Below are positions 26,532 through 35,875 of a stretch of 64,000 bases of DNA, in pieces. A program made the position numbers and the translations under genes. The stretch is from Nitrospirota bacterium (GTDB lineage: Bacteria > Nitrospirota > Nitrospiria > 2-01-FULL-66-17): NCBI GenBank assembly GCA_040757335.1, contig JBFLXB010000016.1:1-64000 (forward strand). Direction: 5' to 3'. Below the pieces are notes generated by a model. That model did no database searches and was not told the origin of the DNA. It saw only the letters and a list, made by a program, of their open reading frames with translations. Within the stretch, counting starts at the first letter, position 1. Every line of letters begins with the position of its first letter.

Positions 26532-27872
26532 GTGCGCTTCTTCGTGACGATCGTCATCCTGCTCTTGGGGGCGTTGGCTTATCTCACGCACCTAAACCCC
26601 ACTCCCGTCACCTTTCGACTGACCCAAACCCGCCAGGCCGAGATCGGGCTGGCGGTGCTCATGTTGGGGGCCACGGCGTTCGGCGGCGTGCTCGTGTTGT
26701 CGGCGCTCGGTATGCGCGAGGTGCGTCGCTGGTGGGCCAATTGGCGGCTGGGTCGCCAGCGGCAGGCGGCGGGCAAGGCGCAGGAGCAACTCGCGATCGC
26801 GCACCGGGCGTTGTTCTCCGGCCGGATCAAGGAAGCCTCCTCCCATCTGAGCCGGTTGCTGGACATCAATCCGCACCACGTGCCGGCGCTCCTGGCTCTC
26901 GGTACCATCAAGCAGCAACACGGAGAGTTGGCGGATGCGATCCGCCTGCATCGACGCGCGCGAGCCGCGGACGACCAGAACCTGGAAGTAGCGCTCGCGT
27001 TGGGCCATGATCTCGAGCTGGCGGAACGGAGAGACGAAGCGGTGCAACTCTACCGTGATCTGCTCAAGTCGGACGAGACCAATCCGAAGGTCCTGGCGCG
27101 TTTGCGCGACCTCTACGTCCGCGCCGAGCGGTGGGAAGACGCGCACGGCCTGCAGGAACGGATCTTCAAGACGGCTCGTGTGCCGGCCGACGTCGAGGCC
27201 GCCAAGCGGATGTTCTGCGGGATCAAATACGAGTTGGGGCGAATGTGGATGGCGAAGGGCGACCGGGACCGCGCCCGGCGCGCATTTCGCGGCGTGGTCA
27301 AGCTGGACAAACGATTCGTCCCGGCATACGTGGGGTGGGGCGAGTTGATCCTGCAGGAAGGACGGCCGCACGACGCCGCATCGCTGTACGAGAAAGCCTA
27401 CGCCGTGGTCAATGAGATGGTCCTCCTGCACCGCCTGGAGGACCTCTACATCGATATCGGTGAGCCAGAACAGATTCTTCGTCTCTATCACGAGGCGGTT
27501 CGCAAAGATCCCGATAACCATGCGCTGCGGTTCTACCTCGGAAAGGCCTACTACCGGCTCGAGATGCTCGACGAAGCCCAGGAAGTCCTCGCGGAAATCG
27601 ACGCGAGCGACGAACACTTTCCCGATCTGCACCGGCTGCTCGGTAACCTGGCGCAACGCCAAGGGAACGAAGCGCTGGCGGTCGAAGAGTTCAAACGCGC
27701 GCTGGGGCTGAAGAAACGCGTGATCGTGCCGTATTACTGCCCGGCCTGCGACTACCACTCCACCCGATACTCGGGCCGGTGCCCGCGCTGCCAGGCGTGG
27801 AACACGTTCTCCGCATCGCCGATCGTGGTCAAGCAACACACCGAAGGCGCCATCATCCGCGTGCCATGGTAA
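26532..27872 (+). CDS. LapA-LapB-like fusion: membrane-anchored TPR protein with C-terminal zinc ribbon
   Basis: The 446-residue protein starts with two transmembrane helices around a short NPTPVTFRL loop (residues 1-60), matching the LapA/DUF1049 layout. TPR repeats follow (about 70-390, with LLDINPHHVPALLALGTIKQQ and IRLHRRARAADDQNLEVALALG), and then a rubredoxin-like ribbon (YYCPACDYHS and CPRCQAWNTF). LapB/YciM uses the same TPR-plus-ribbon layout to control LpxC degradation and lipopolysaccharide synthesis. A LapA-type hairpin fused to LapB is inferred here. The start is GTG. Confidence 0.85.
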   Translation: MRFFVTIVILLLGALAYLTHLNPTPVTFRLTQTRQAEIGLAVLMLGATAFGGVLVLSALGMREVRRWWANWRLGRQRQAAGKAQEQLAIAHRALFSGRIKEASSHLSRLLDINPHHVPALLALGTIKQQHGELADAIRLHRRARAADDQNLEVALALGHDLELAERRDEAVQLYRDLLKSDETNPKVLARLRDLYVRAERWEDAHGLQERIFKTARVPADVEAAKRMFCGIKYELGRMWMAKGDRDRARRAFRGVVKLDKRFVPAYVGWGELILQEGRPHDAASLYEKAYAVVNEMVLLHRLEDLYIDIGEPEQILRLYHEAVRKDPDNHALRFYLGKAYYRLEMLDEAQEVLAEIDASDEHFPDLHRLLGNLAQRQGNEALAVEEFKRALGLKKRVIVPYYCPACDYHSTRYSGRCPRCQAWNTFSASPIVVKQHTEGAIIRVPW

Positions 27873-29449
27873 GGCCGAGCGATCAGAAACGGCCCCGCCC
27901 GATGGTGCTCATCGTGCTGGACGGATGGGGGATTCGGCGGGAGCGCGAGGGGAACGCCATCGCCTTGGCCGGCGCGCCCTTCTATCACGGTCTGTTGCGC
28001 GATTATGCCTCGCTCGAACTGACGGCGTCCGGCGAATCCGTCGGTCTTCCCGACGAGCAGATGGGCAATTCCGAGGTCGGCCACCTCAATCTCGGAGCCG
28101 GCCGAGTCGTCTACCAGGAGTTGACTCGAATCAACCGCAGCGTGTCCGACGGGTCGTTCGCCTCCAACCCCGTGTTGTGCCGGGCCGTGGACGCGGCAAC
28201 AGCTCCCGGCGCCACACTTCACCTGCTGGGTCTGCTGTCGGACGGGGGCGTCCATAGTCATATCGAACATGTGTTCGCCTTGCTGGCCATGGCCAAACGC
28301 CGCGGTGCGCGTCGCGTGGCCGTGCACGCGTTTCTTGACGGTCGCGACACGCCGCCGCAAAGCGGGGTGAACTACCTCAGGACGTTGGAGGCGCGGCTCG
28401 CGACGGAGGGCATCGGGCGCCTGGCGACCGTGTCGGGCCGTTACTATGCCATGGACCGCGATAAACGGTGGGATCGCGTGCAGAAGGCGTATGACGCCAT
28501 CGTGGCCGGACAAGGAGTCGAGGCCAAGGAAGCGGTGGGCGCGGTGGAGGAGAGCTACCGTCAGGGTGTGACGGACGAATTCGTCGTCCCCATCGTGCTG
28601 ACGGCCAACGGACAGCCAACTCCTATCCGCGACGGGGACAGCGCGATCTTTTTCAATTTCCGGGCTGACCGCGCGCGGCAATTGACCGCCGCGCTGATCG
28701 ACGACGGCTTCGACGGATTTCCGCGCAGCCGCCGCGTGCGGTTCGCGGAATTCGTGGGGCTGACCAGGTACGACGACCGACTCGCCGTCTCCGCGGCGTA
28801 CGAGCCGGTGCGCTTGACGCGGATATTGGCGGATGTCCTCAGCGACCGGGGGCTGAGGCAACTGCGGATTGCGGAGACCGAAAAATACGCCCACGTCACC
28901 TATTTCTTCAACGGCGGGGTGGAAACGGTCTACCCGGGGGAGGACCGAATCCTCATTCCCTCGCCCCGCGACGTGGCCACGTATGACCAACGGCCCGCCA
29001 TGTCGGCCGTCGAAGTCACCGACACGGTCGTCGCCAAGGTGGCGTCGGGGGCGTACGATTTCATGCTCATCAACTACGCCAACCCGGATATGGTCGGGCA
29101 CACCGGCGACCTGGCCGCGGCGATCGAGGCGGTTCGGGTGATCGACGCGTGCCTGGAACGGGTCGTCGCCGCGGTGTTGGCGCAGGGCGGGGCGGTGTTG
29201 CTCACGGCGGATCACGGCAACTTGGAGCAAATGTTCGACGACACGGGGGGACCGCACACCGCGCACACCACCAACCCCGTGCCCTGCATTTTGATCGATG
29301 CGCGCCTGCGTCTGGATGCGGCTGATCGGCCGGCGGTCCGTGCCCGCGGAGTGTTTGCGGACGTGGCGCCCACGCTGCTGGCGTTGATGGGTATTCCCCA
29401 GCCCCCGGAGATGACGGGCCGGTCGCTCGTAGCTGTTCCCAGCGCGTAG
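27866..29449 (+). CDS. gpmI: 2,3-bisphosphoglycerate-independent phosphoglycerate mutase
   Basis: The 527-residue enzyme has the alkaline phosphatase superfamily motifs: IVLDGWGIRR (metal Asp), MGNSEVGHLNLGAGRVVYQ (catalytic Ser), HAFLDGRDTPP, NYANPDMVGHTGD and LLTADHGNLEQM (metal Asp-His). It interconverts 3- and 2-phosphoglycerate in glycolysis using Mn(II). The start ATG overlaps the stop of the upstream TPR gene, so the long upstream frame is not part of it. Confidence 0.97.
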   Translation: MVRPSDQKRPRPMVLIVLDGWGIRREREGNAIALAGAPFYHGLLRDYASLELTASGESVGLPDEQMGNSEVGHLNLGAGRVVYQELTRINRSVSDGSFASNPVLCRAVDAATAPGATLHLLGLLSDGGVHSHIEHVFALLAMAKRRGARRVAVHAFLDGRDTPPQSGVNYLRTLEARLATEGIGRLATVSGRYYAMDRDKRWDRVQKAYDAIVAGQGVEAKEAVGAVEESYRQGVTDEFVVPIVLTANGQPTPIRDGDSAIFFNFRADRARQLTAALIDDGFDGFPRSRRVRFAEFVGLTRYDDRLAVSAAYEPVRLTRILADVLSDRGLRQLRIAETEKYAHVTYFFNGGVETVYPGEDRILIPSPRDVATYDQRPAMSAVEVTDTVVAKVASGAYDFMLINYANPDMVGHTGDLAAAIEAVRVIDACLERVVAAVLAQGGAVLLTADHGNLEQMFDDTGGPHTAHTTNPVPCILIDARLRLDAADRPAVRARGVFADVAPTLLALMGIPQPPEMTGRSLVAVPSA

Positions 29450-29485
29450 CGCGGGCACGCGTCGCGTCAACCTCCCCAAGGTCGT

Positions 29486-30178
29486 ATGATTCCAATACGG
29501 GATGACAACCCCACCACGATCACGCCGGTCGTCACGGTCGGGCTGATCGTGGTCAATGTCCTGGTCTTCATCTATCAACTGTCGCTCGGGCCCCAGGGTC
29601 AGGCGTTCGTATACGTCTTCGGCGCGGTGCCCGGAGCGTTGTTCGGGGGCGAGTCGTTGTCACCGGTTCCCCCGATGCTCACCCTTGTGACGTCGATGTT
29701 TCTTCACGGAGGCGTGATGCACATCGGGGGCAACATGCTGTATCTGTGGATCTTCGGCAACAACATCGAGGATGTGATGGGCCACGGCCGGTTCATCCTG
29801 TTCTACCTGCTGTGCGGGGTGGCCGCGGCCTATGCGCACGCCATCACGGCGCCCGACTCGCTGGTTCCCATGATCGGCGCGAGCGGCGCGATTTCGGGCG
29901 TGCTCGGCGCCTACCTTCTCTTATTCCCCCGCGCGCGGGTGTTGACGCTGATTCCGTTCGGGATCGTGATGCACATGGAGTACATCCCGGCGGCGTGGCT
30001 GCTGGGGCTGTGGATCCTCCTGCAGTTTTTCAACGGTACCTTGAGTCTTGGTGGCGGAGGCGGCGGGGTGGCTTGGTTTGCGCATGTGGGGGGATTTCTG
30101 GCGGGCATGGCGTTGATCCACGCGTTTGTGCGCCGTCGTCCAGGGCGGGACCGGGTGCCGGGGCGGCGGTTTTCTTGA
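29486..30178 (+). CDS. Rhomboid family intramembrane serine protease
   Basis: The 230-residue membrane protein has at least six helices. It shows the rhomboid features HIGGNMLYLWIFGNNIED (conserved His-Asn), GASGAISGVLGAY (catalytic Ser in GxSG) and AHVGGFLAG (catalytic His). It should cleave membrane-anchored substrates. A Gly-rich loop (LGGGGGGV) precedes the last helix. Its stop codon lies inside the -35 box of the downstream T2SS promoter. Confidence 0.94.
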   Translation: MIPIRDDNPTTITPVVTVGLIVVNVLVFIYQLSLGPQGQAFVYVFGAVPGALFGGESLSPVPPMLTLVTSMFLHGGVMHIGGNMLYLWIFGNNIEDVMGHGRFILFYLLCGVAAAYAHAITAPDSLVPMIGASGAISGVLGAYLLLFPRARVLTLIPFGIVMHMEYIPAAWLLGLWILLQFFNGTLSLGGGGGGVAWFAHVGGFLAGMALIHAFVRRRPGRDRVPGRRFS

Positions 30179-30204
30179 CAAATTTGCCAATGTTCTCGGA
30201 TAAT
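30175..30204 (+). promoter_or_regulatory. Promoter of the type II secretion operon
   Basis: A perfect -35 TTGACA (30175-30180) overlaps the rhomboid stop and is followed after 18 bp by GATAAT (30199-30204). A small hairpin, GCTGAT (30211-30216) with ATCAGC (30222-30227), follows in the leader of gspC. Confidence 0.6.
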
Positions 30205-30292
30205 TTTGCGGCTGATGGAGAATCAGCGGTGCAGCGTGTCGATTTCGGGATGAGTCGATGCCCCGGAACGGTCCCTCTTAGGGGGTTTACTC

Positions 30293-31192
30293 GTGATGGC
30301 ATGGTGGCATAAGCGGCTCTTACTGGTGCTCCACGTGGCGTTCCTCACCACCGGAGCCTACTTCCTCGCCGACACGGTCAATCTGGTCATCGCGCGAGGT
30401 CTGGAGGCCTCGATTCGCCCCAACCAAGGCCCGCCGAATCCGGTCGCGAACCGTACCCCGGCCGTTGATCGGACGGCCTACCAACGGATTCTCCTGGGCG
30501 ATCTGTTTCACCCCACCGAGCGTGGCCAAGAGATTGTTCAGCCGGAGTTCGCAACCTCACCGACTCTTACGCCTCTTGATTTGCCCCTGATCCTCATCGG
30601 GACCGTCGACGGCCAAGGCACGGCCTCGTTTGCGATCCTGGAGGATCGCGGCACGCGCGAGCAACAAGTCTACCGCCTGAAAGACGTGGTCAGGGACGGC
30701 GCCATCTTGGCGAAGGTCGAACGCAACCAAGTGGTGTTGCAGCTCGGCACCCGAGAGCAGGTGTTGACGATCTACAGCGACGGGACCCAAGACGTGGCCC
30801 CACCAGGTCCCGGTGTGACGTCGCGCGCCGCTGACGCGCCGCCTTCGGGTGCGGGGATCCGCCAAGTGCAGCCCAACCGGTGGGTGCTGGACAAACAGGA
30901 GGTCACGGCGGCTTTGGGCAACCTCTCCCAACTGCTGACCAAGGCCCGCGTCGTTCCGAACTTCACCGACGGCAAGCCGGATGGGTTCAAGATTTTCTCG
31001 ATCGCTCCCGACAGCTTGTACGCGAAGATCGGCCTTCAGAACGGGGACGTTCTGCAGCAGATCAACGGCGTGGAGGTCAAAGACCCGGAGAACTTCATGC
31101 GGGTCTTCCAACAGCTCAGGGACGAAACCCAGATCGCGCTGGACTTCGTCCGGAACAGCCGGCGCGAGAGCTATACGTATGAAATCCGCTGA
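30293..31192 (+). CDS. gspC: Type II secretion protein GspC with PDZ domain
   Basis: The 299-residue inner-membrane protein has one N-terminal helix (LLLVLHVAFLTTGAYFLAD), a homology region (LFHPTERG to VLQLGTREQVL, about residues 80-155) and a C-terminal PDZ domain (about 215-295, with GFKIFSIAPDSLYAKIGLQNGDVLQQINGVEV). GspC links the inner-membrane platform to the secretin and helps select substrates. The frame opens at GTG, with an ATG one codon later; an AGGGGG site lies upstream. First gene of the gsp operon. Confidence 0.93.
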   Translation: MMAWWHKRLLLVLHVAFLTTGAYFLADTVNLVIARGLEASIRPNQGPPNPVANRTPAVDRTAYQRILLGDLFHPTERGQEIVQPEFATSPTLTPLDLPLILIGTVDGQGTASFAILEDRGTREQQVYRLKDVVRDGAILAKVERNQVVLQLGTREQVLTIYSDGTQDVAPPGPGVTSRAADAPPSGAGIRQVQPNRWVLDKQEVTAALGNLSQLLTKARVVPNFTDGKPDGFKIFSIAPDSLYAKIGLQNGDVLQQINGVEVKDPENFMRVFQQLRDETQIALDFVRNSRRESYTYEIR

Positions 31193-31285
31193 GCCCACGA
31201 CCCCACGAAACGGAGCCGAGGGCCGCCGCGCGGTACGACGCATCGGCCGGCGGTCTTCCCGCGAACGGGTGTCTGGGCCTGCGGC

Positions 31286-32791
31286 ATGACGAAGCGGAGC
31301 GTTCTTCGGCGCTCATTCCTACCTGTTCGATGGGTGGTCCTCGCGGCCGCGATGTTGGTCGCGCCCGCGGGGCTGGCTCAAGCCGCGGAGCCAGCGCCCT
31401 CCGCCGCGGCCAAGCCCGTCCGCGCTAGTGAGGCCAAGATCTCGCTCGACTTCAAGGATGTGGACCTACCCGTCCTGGTCAAGTTTTTCGCCGAGCTGAC
31501 CCAGAAGAATTTCGTGATCGACGAGAAGGTCAAGGGTAAGGTCACGATCTTCTCCCCCTCTCAACTGTCGGTGGACGACGCGTACCGCGTGTTCCTTTCG
31601 GTGTTGGAGCTCAAAGGGTTCGCGGCGGTGCCGGCCGGGAAAGTGACGCAGATCCTGCCCGTCACCGAGGTGCCGCCTGATCGGGTGATTGAAGTCTATC
31701 CGTTGGCCAATGCGAACGCCGAAGATCTGGTCAAGGTGCTCACGGTGGTGGTCACGCGCCCGGCGCAGGCGGGAGCGGCCCGTCGCGGAACCCAACAGGC
31801 CGGGGATTTCGAAGGCGCGGTCCAAATCCTTGCCGACAAGCCGACCAACTCGTTGATCATCACCGCTACGGCGCGCGACCTCGAGTTGGTAAAGGACGTT
31901 GTCCGCAAACTGGACACCGCACGGCGCCAGGTGTACGTGGAGACCGTGATCATGGAGGTCACCGTCGATCGCCTCAAGCAGTTCGGCGACGACATTACCG
32001 CCTTGTTCGGCGTCCAGACGCCGTCGCAAAACCTCACCGCGGTGGGCGGGCTCAACGCCGAGCCTCCGACCTTTGCACAATTCGCGACGTTGACCAGTAC
32101 CCCAATCGACTTCAGCGACCTCAGCGCGTTCAACGTCCGGGCCGTGCTCACGGCCCTGCAACGAAGCGACGGTGTCAATATCCTGTCCACGCCGCAGATC
32201 CTCACCAGCGACAACCAGAAGGCGGAGATCGTGGTGGGCGAGAATCGTCCGTTTCCCACCGGCCAGAGCCAGACCACCGGGGGGAACACCATCACCACGA
32301 TCGAGCGCCGAGACGTCGGCATCACGCTTCGCCTCACGCCCCAGATTCTCGAGAGCAGTTTGGTCAAACTCGACGTATTCCAGGAGATCTCCGCGGTGTC
32401 GGGTGAGTCGCAGGCGGCTGGATCGATCCCGCTGGGCGTGGTCACCAACAAACGGTCGGCCACCACGTCGGTGCTGGTCCAGGACGGACAGACCGCCGTG
32501 ATCGGCGGCCTCATCCGCGACAACGTCGTGACGGGTCAGCGAAAGATCCCGTTGCTGGGGGATATTCCGATCTTGGGGTGGCTGTTCAAGTTCGAGAGCA
32601 AGCGCACGGAAAAAACCAACCTGCTGATCTTTCTTACGCCCACAATCGTGAAGGGCCCCAAGGAAATGGCCGAGATTCGGGCGGCGAAGAGCGAGGCCAT
32701 GGGCCAGTACATGGAGACCCTCGACGTCCCCAAGAACGAGATGCAGCGCACCTTGCTGAACGGCGCAAACCCTCCGCAGCCGAAACCCTAG
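31286..32791 (+). CDS. gspD: Type II secretion secretin GspD (short form)
   Basis: The 501-residue protein has a signal peptide ending near AQAA, an N0-like domain (ISLDFKDVDLPVLVKFFAEL), at least one KH-like N domain (RVIEVYPLANANAEDLVKVL to NSLIITATARDLELVKDVV) and the secretin core with VPLLGDIPILGWLFKF-type ending (seen as KIPLLGDIPILGWLF). It forms the outer-membrane pore. It is 150-200 residues shorter than classical GspD, so one or more N domains and the S domain appear to be missing. No separate pilotin gene is nearby. Confidence 0.94.
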   Translation: MTKRSVLRRSFLPVRWVVLAAAMLVAPAGLAQAAEPAPSAAAKPVRASEAKISLDFKDVDLPVLVKFFAELTQKNFVIDEKVKGKVTIFSPSQLSVDDAYRVFLSVLELKGFAAVPAGKVTQILPVTEVPPDRVIEVYPLANANAEDLVKVLTVVVTRPAQAGAARRGTQQAGDFEGAVQILADKPTNSLIITATARDLELVKDVVRKLDTARRQVYVETVIMEVTVDRLKQFGDDITALFGVQTPSQNLTAVGGLNAEPPTFAQFATLTSTPIDFSDLSAFNVRAVLTALQRSDGVNILSTPQILTSDNQKAEIVVGENRPFPTGQSQTTGGNTITTIERRDVGITLRLTPQILESSLVKLDVFQEISAVSGESQAAGSIPLGVVTNKRSATTSVLVQDGQTAVIGGLIRDNVVTGQRKIPLLGDIPILGWLFKFESKRTEKTNLLIFLTPTIVKGPKEMAEIRAAKSEAMGQYMETLDVPKNEMQRTLLNGANPPQPKP

Positions 32792-32809
32792 CGCGTCGAT
32801 GGCAGCACG

Positions 32810-34597
32810 ATGGCGACAAAAGCGGCCGAGATTATGACGCCGGGTGGTGTGTCCCGTGTCGCGCAGGGCACGCGGCCGTCGGGGAACACCGCCGCTCCCC
32901 GGCTGGGCGAGATCCTGGTGAGCAAATTCGGCGTCACGCAGGCCCAGGTGGACGAGGCGCTTTCCGTGCAACGGGACAAGGGCGGGCGGCTGGGAGAAAT
33001 TCTCGTTCGCATGGGGCACGTGAAAGAAGAAGCGGTGCTCGAAGCCCTGGCCGAGCAGCTCCGCATGCCGTACCTGCGTCACATCTCCACGGGCGACATC
33101 GACCGCGCGTTGCTGGCCAAGGTTCCGATCGCGTTCGCCAAACGGTACGAGCTCCTGCCGCTGCGTGAGGTCGACGGCGCGGTGCAGGTGGCTACGTCGC
33201 AACCGTTGGCCACGGCGCCGCTCGACGACGTCCGTCTCCTGCTGGCGAAACCGGTCGCGCCGGTCATCGTGTCGTCCCGAGCAATTGTCTCGTGTATCAA
33301 CCAGGCCTACGAGCGCGGCGGGGACTCGGCGGAACAGGTGATCGAAGGTCTCGGCGCCGAGTCACTCGATTCCCTGGCCACCGCGCTGGAAGAGGAGCCG
33401 CGCGATCTCCTCGAGGCGGCGGACGAAGCGCCCATCATCAAGCTGGTGAATTCGCTGCTGTTCGAGGCCGCGACCAAACGAGCGAGCGACATCCACATCG
33501 AACCCTTTGAGCGCGACCTCCTCATCCGATATCGCATCGACGGGGTGTTGTACAACGTCTTGACGCCGCCCAAGCGGCTGCAGGCGAGCATCATCTCCCG
33601 GATCAAGATCATGGGGGGGCTCAATATCGCCGAGAAACGCCTGCCCCAAGACGGCCGGATCAGCATCAAGATCGCCGGGCGGGACATCGATATCCGCGTG
33701 TCCGCGATTCCGACCGCGCATGGCGAACGGCTTGTGCTTCGGCTGCTGGACAAGGGCAACCTGTTGCTGCAGCTCTCCGAGATCGGGCTTGACGACGACG
33801 AGCGACTCACGACCCTGAACCAACTCATTCGCCTCAGTCACGGGATCGTGCTGGTCACCGGGCCGACCGGAAGCGGCAAAACCACTACGCTCTACGCCGC
33901 CCTCAACACCATCAACGCGCCCGAAAAGAACATCATCACCATCGAAGACCCGATCGAATACCAACTGCGCGGCGTGGGTCAGATGCAGGTCAACCCCAAG
34001 ATCAATCTGACGTTTGCGGCGGGCCTGCGGTCGATCCTGCGTCAGGACCCGGACGTCATCATGGTCGGCGAGATCCGCGACGGCGAAACCGCGGAAATCG
34101 CCATCCACGCGTCGTTGACCGGACACCTCGTCTTCTCCACCCTGCACACCAACGACGCGGCGGGAGCCATCACCAGACTGCTGGACATGGGAATCGAGCC
34201 GTTTCTGGTCGCGTCATCGCTCGTCGCGATCGTGGCCCAGCGCCTGGTGCGCATCTTGTGTCCCGCGTGCCGTCAGCCGTACCAGCCCGCGGCCGAAGAG
34301 CTCGTCAAGCTCGGCATCCGCGCCGACCGCGCGAAGGGTGCCACCGCGTTCCGGGTCGGGGGATGCGCCGCCTGTCTCTCCACCGGGTACCGCGGACGGA
34401 CCGGAATCTACGAGCTCCTGGTGTTGGACGACGAGTCGCGGGCGCTGGTCCTCGCAAAAGCCGACGCGAACACCATCAAGGCCCGCGCGATCGCGCACGG
34501 CATGAGAACCCTCCGCGAGGATGGCGCCAGAAAAGTCCTGTCAGGGATCACCACCACGGAAGAGGTGCTCCGCGTGACCTCGGAGGACGTGAGGTGA
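32810..34597 (+). CDS. gspE: Type II secretion ATPase GspE
   Basis: The 595-residue protein carries an N-terminal MshEN/N1E-like domain (LGEILVSKFGVTQAQVDEAL), an N2 domain and the secretion ATPase core: Walker A GPTGSGKTTTLYAAL near residue 350, Asp box ITIEDPIEYQ, Walker B DPDVIMVGEIRD and His box TGHLVFSTLHTNDA. A zinc-binding region with CPAC and CAAC follows. It powers pseudopilus assembly in the cytoplasm with GspL and GspF. Confidence 0.97.
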   Translation: MATKAAEIMTPGGVSRVAQGTRPSGNTAAPRLGEILVSKFGVTQAQVDEALSVQRDKGGRLGEILVRMGHVKEEAVLEALAEQLRMPYLRHISTGDIDRALLAKVPIAFAKRYELLPLREVDGAVQVATSQPLATAPLDDVRLLLAKPVAPVIVSSRAIVSCINQAYERGGDSAEQVIEGLGAESLDSLATALEEEPRDLLEAADEAPIIKLVNSLLFEAATKRASDIHIEPFERDLLIRYRIDGVLYNVLTPPKRLQASIISRIKIMGGLNIAEKRLPQDGRISIKIAGRDIDIRVSAIPTAHGERLVLRLLDKGNLLLQLSEIGLDDDERLTTLNQLIRLSHGIVLVTGPTGSGKTTTLYAALNTINAPEKNIITIEDPIEYQLRGVGQMQVNPKINLTFAAGLRSILRQDPDVIMVGEIRDGETAEIAIHASLTGHLVFSTLHTNDAAGAITRLLDMGIEPFLVASSLVAIVAQRLVRILCPACRQPYQPAAEELVKLGIRADRAKGATAFRVGGCAACLSTGYRGRTGIYELLVLDDESRALVLAKADANTIKARAIAHGMRTLREDGARKVLSGITTTEEVLRVTSEDVR

Positions 34598-34662
34598 CGG
34601 CGGGGGCGGGACATCCGCTGCCGGCTGGTCGTGACGATTCGCCCTGACCCGCTCTCCGACCC

Positions 34663-35871
34663 ATGCCCGTCTTTGAATACACGGCGTTGACGCCCGAGGG
34701 CCGCACGGTGTCCGGCGTCATCGACGCGGACAGCCCCAAAGACGCCAGGCAGAAACTCAAACGCTCGGGCGTGTTCCCCGTTGACGTGGCAATCACCGCG
34801 ACGCGGCCCGCGGCCGGCCGGCCGCTCTGGGGCGAGCGCGTGGCGGCCACCGAGGTGGCGGTGCTCACGCGCCAACTCGCCACCCTGCTTGCGGCGGGTT
34901 TGCCGTTGGTGGATTCGCTCACCGCGCTCGGCGAGCAGGTGGAGCGGACCGCGGTGAAACGCGTGGTGGCCTCCGTGCGGGAGCGGATCCGCGAGGGCGG
35001 TTCGTTCGCGGAAGCGCTGGCCGTCCACCCCACGGTGTTCTCCTCCCTTTACGTCAACATGGTTCGGGTGGGGGAGGCCAGCGGAACGCTCGATCGCGTG
35101 CTGCAGAGCCTCGCGGAGTTCCTGGAACGCCAAGCCAAAGTGCGGAACGCGGTCGTGGGCGCGTTGACCTACCCGGTGCTCATGCTCGCCGTCAGCCTCG
35201 CCATCCTGGTGTTCCTGATCGCGTTCGTGGTCCCCAAGGTGACCGCGGTCTTCGCGGATCTCCAGCAGGCGTTGCCGTGGCCGACGAGGCTTCTGATCTT
35301 CGCCAGCGACGCGGTGCGCGCGGGGTGGTGGGTGTTCGCCATCGTCGCGGTCGCGGGCGGCGTCTGGTTCTCCCGTTATGCGCGCACCGCGCACGGTCGC
35401 CGCCGTCTCGACGCGCTGGCGTTGCGGGTGCCGATCGTAGGCCGCCTCACCCGGCTGATCGCGCTGTCGCGGTTTTCGTCCACGCTCAGCACCTTGCTGG
35501 CCGGGGGCGTGGCCCTGCTGACGGCGCTCGAGATCGTCCGGCACGTGGTCCGCAACGAGATCATCGCCGCGGCCATCGACGCGGCGCGTGAACGGATCCG
35601 TCAAGGGCAGAGCATCGCCGAACCGTTGCGCACGAGCGGGGTCTTCCCCCCCCTGGTGACGCACATGATCGCCGTCGGGGAACTGAGCGGGGAGCTGGAG
35701 TCGATGCTCAAGAAGGTGTCCGAGGCGTACGATCACGAGGTGGAAACCACCCTCGGCTCGATCACGGCGATGTTGTCTCCGGTGATGATTTTGGTGATGG
35801 GCGGTGTGATCCTGTTCATCGTCCTGGCGATCCTGTTGCCGATTTTCGAGATGAGCCAGATTGTGAGGTGA
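34663..35871 (+). CDS. gspF: Type II secretion inner-membrane protein GspF
   Basis: The 402-residue protein has two T2SSF domains (about residues 70-190 and 270-390) and three transmembrane segments (near 165-195, 220-245 and 370-395). Hallmarks are FTRQLATLLAAGLPLVDSL (seen as LTRQLATLLAAGLPL), FPPLVTHMIAVGELSGELE and LSPVMILVMGGVILFIVLAI. It is the platform protein of the pseudopilus machine. Confidence 0.96.
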   Translation: MPVFEYTALTPEGRTVSGVIDADSPKDARQKLKRSGVFPVDVAITATRPAAGRPLWGERVAATEVAVLTRQLATLLAAGLPLVDSLTALGEQVERTAVKRVVASVRERIREGGSFAEALAVHPTVFSSLYVNMVRVGEASGTLDRVLQSLAEFLERQAKVRNAVVGALTYPVLMLAVSLAILVFLIAFVVPKVTAVFADLQQALPWPTRLLIFASDAVRAGWWVFAIVAVAGGVWFSRYARTAHGRRRLDALALRVPIVGRLTRLIALSRFSSTLSTLLAGGVALLTALEIVRHVVRNEIIAAAIDAARERIRQGQSIAEPLRTSGVFPPLVTHMIAVGELSGELESMLKKVSEAYDHEVETTLGSITAMLSPVMILVMGGVILFIVLAILLPIFEMSQIVR

Positions 35872-35875
35872 TGCC

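Noticed and set aside
31466-33202. 578-residue minus-strand frame across gspD and gspE
   Set aside because: It spans two well-supported plus-strand genes and shows no domain of its own.
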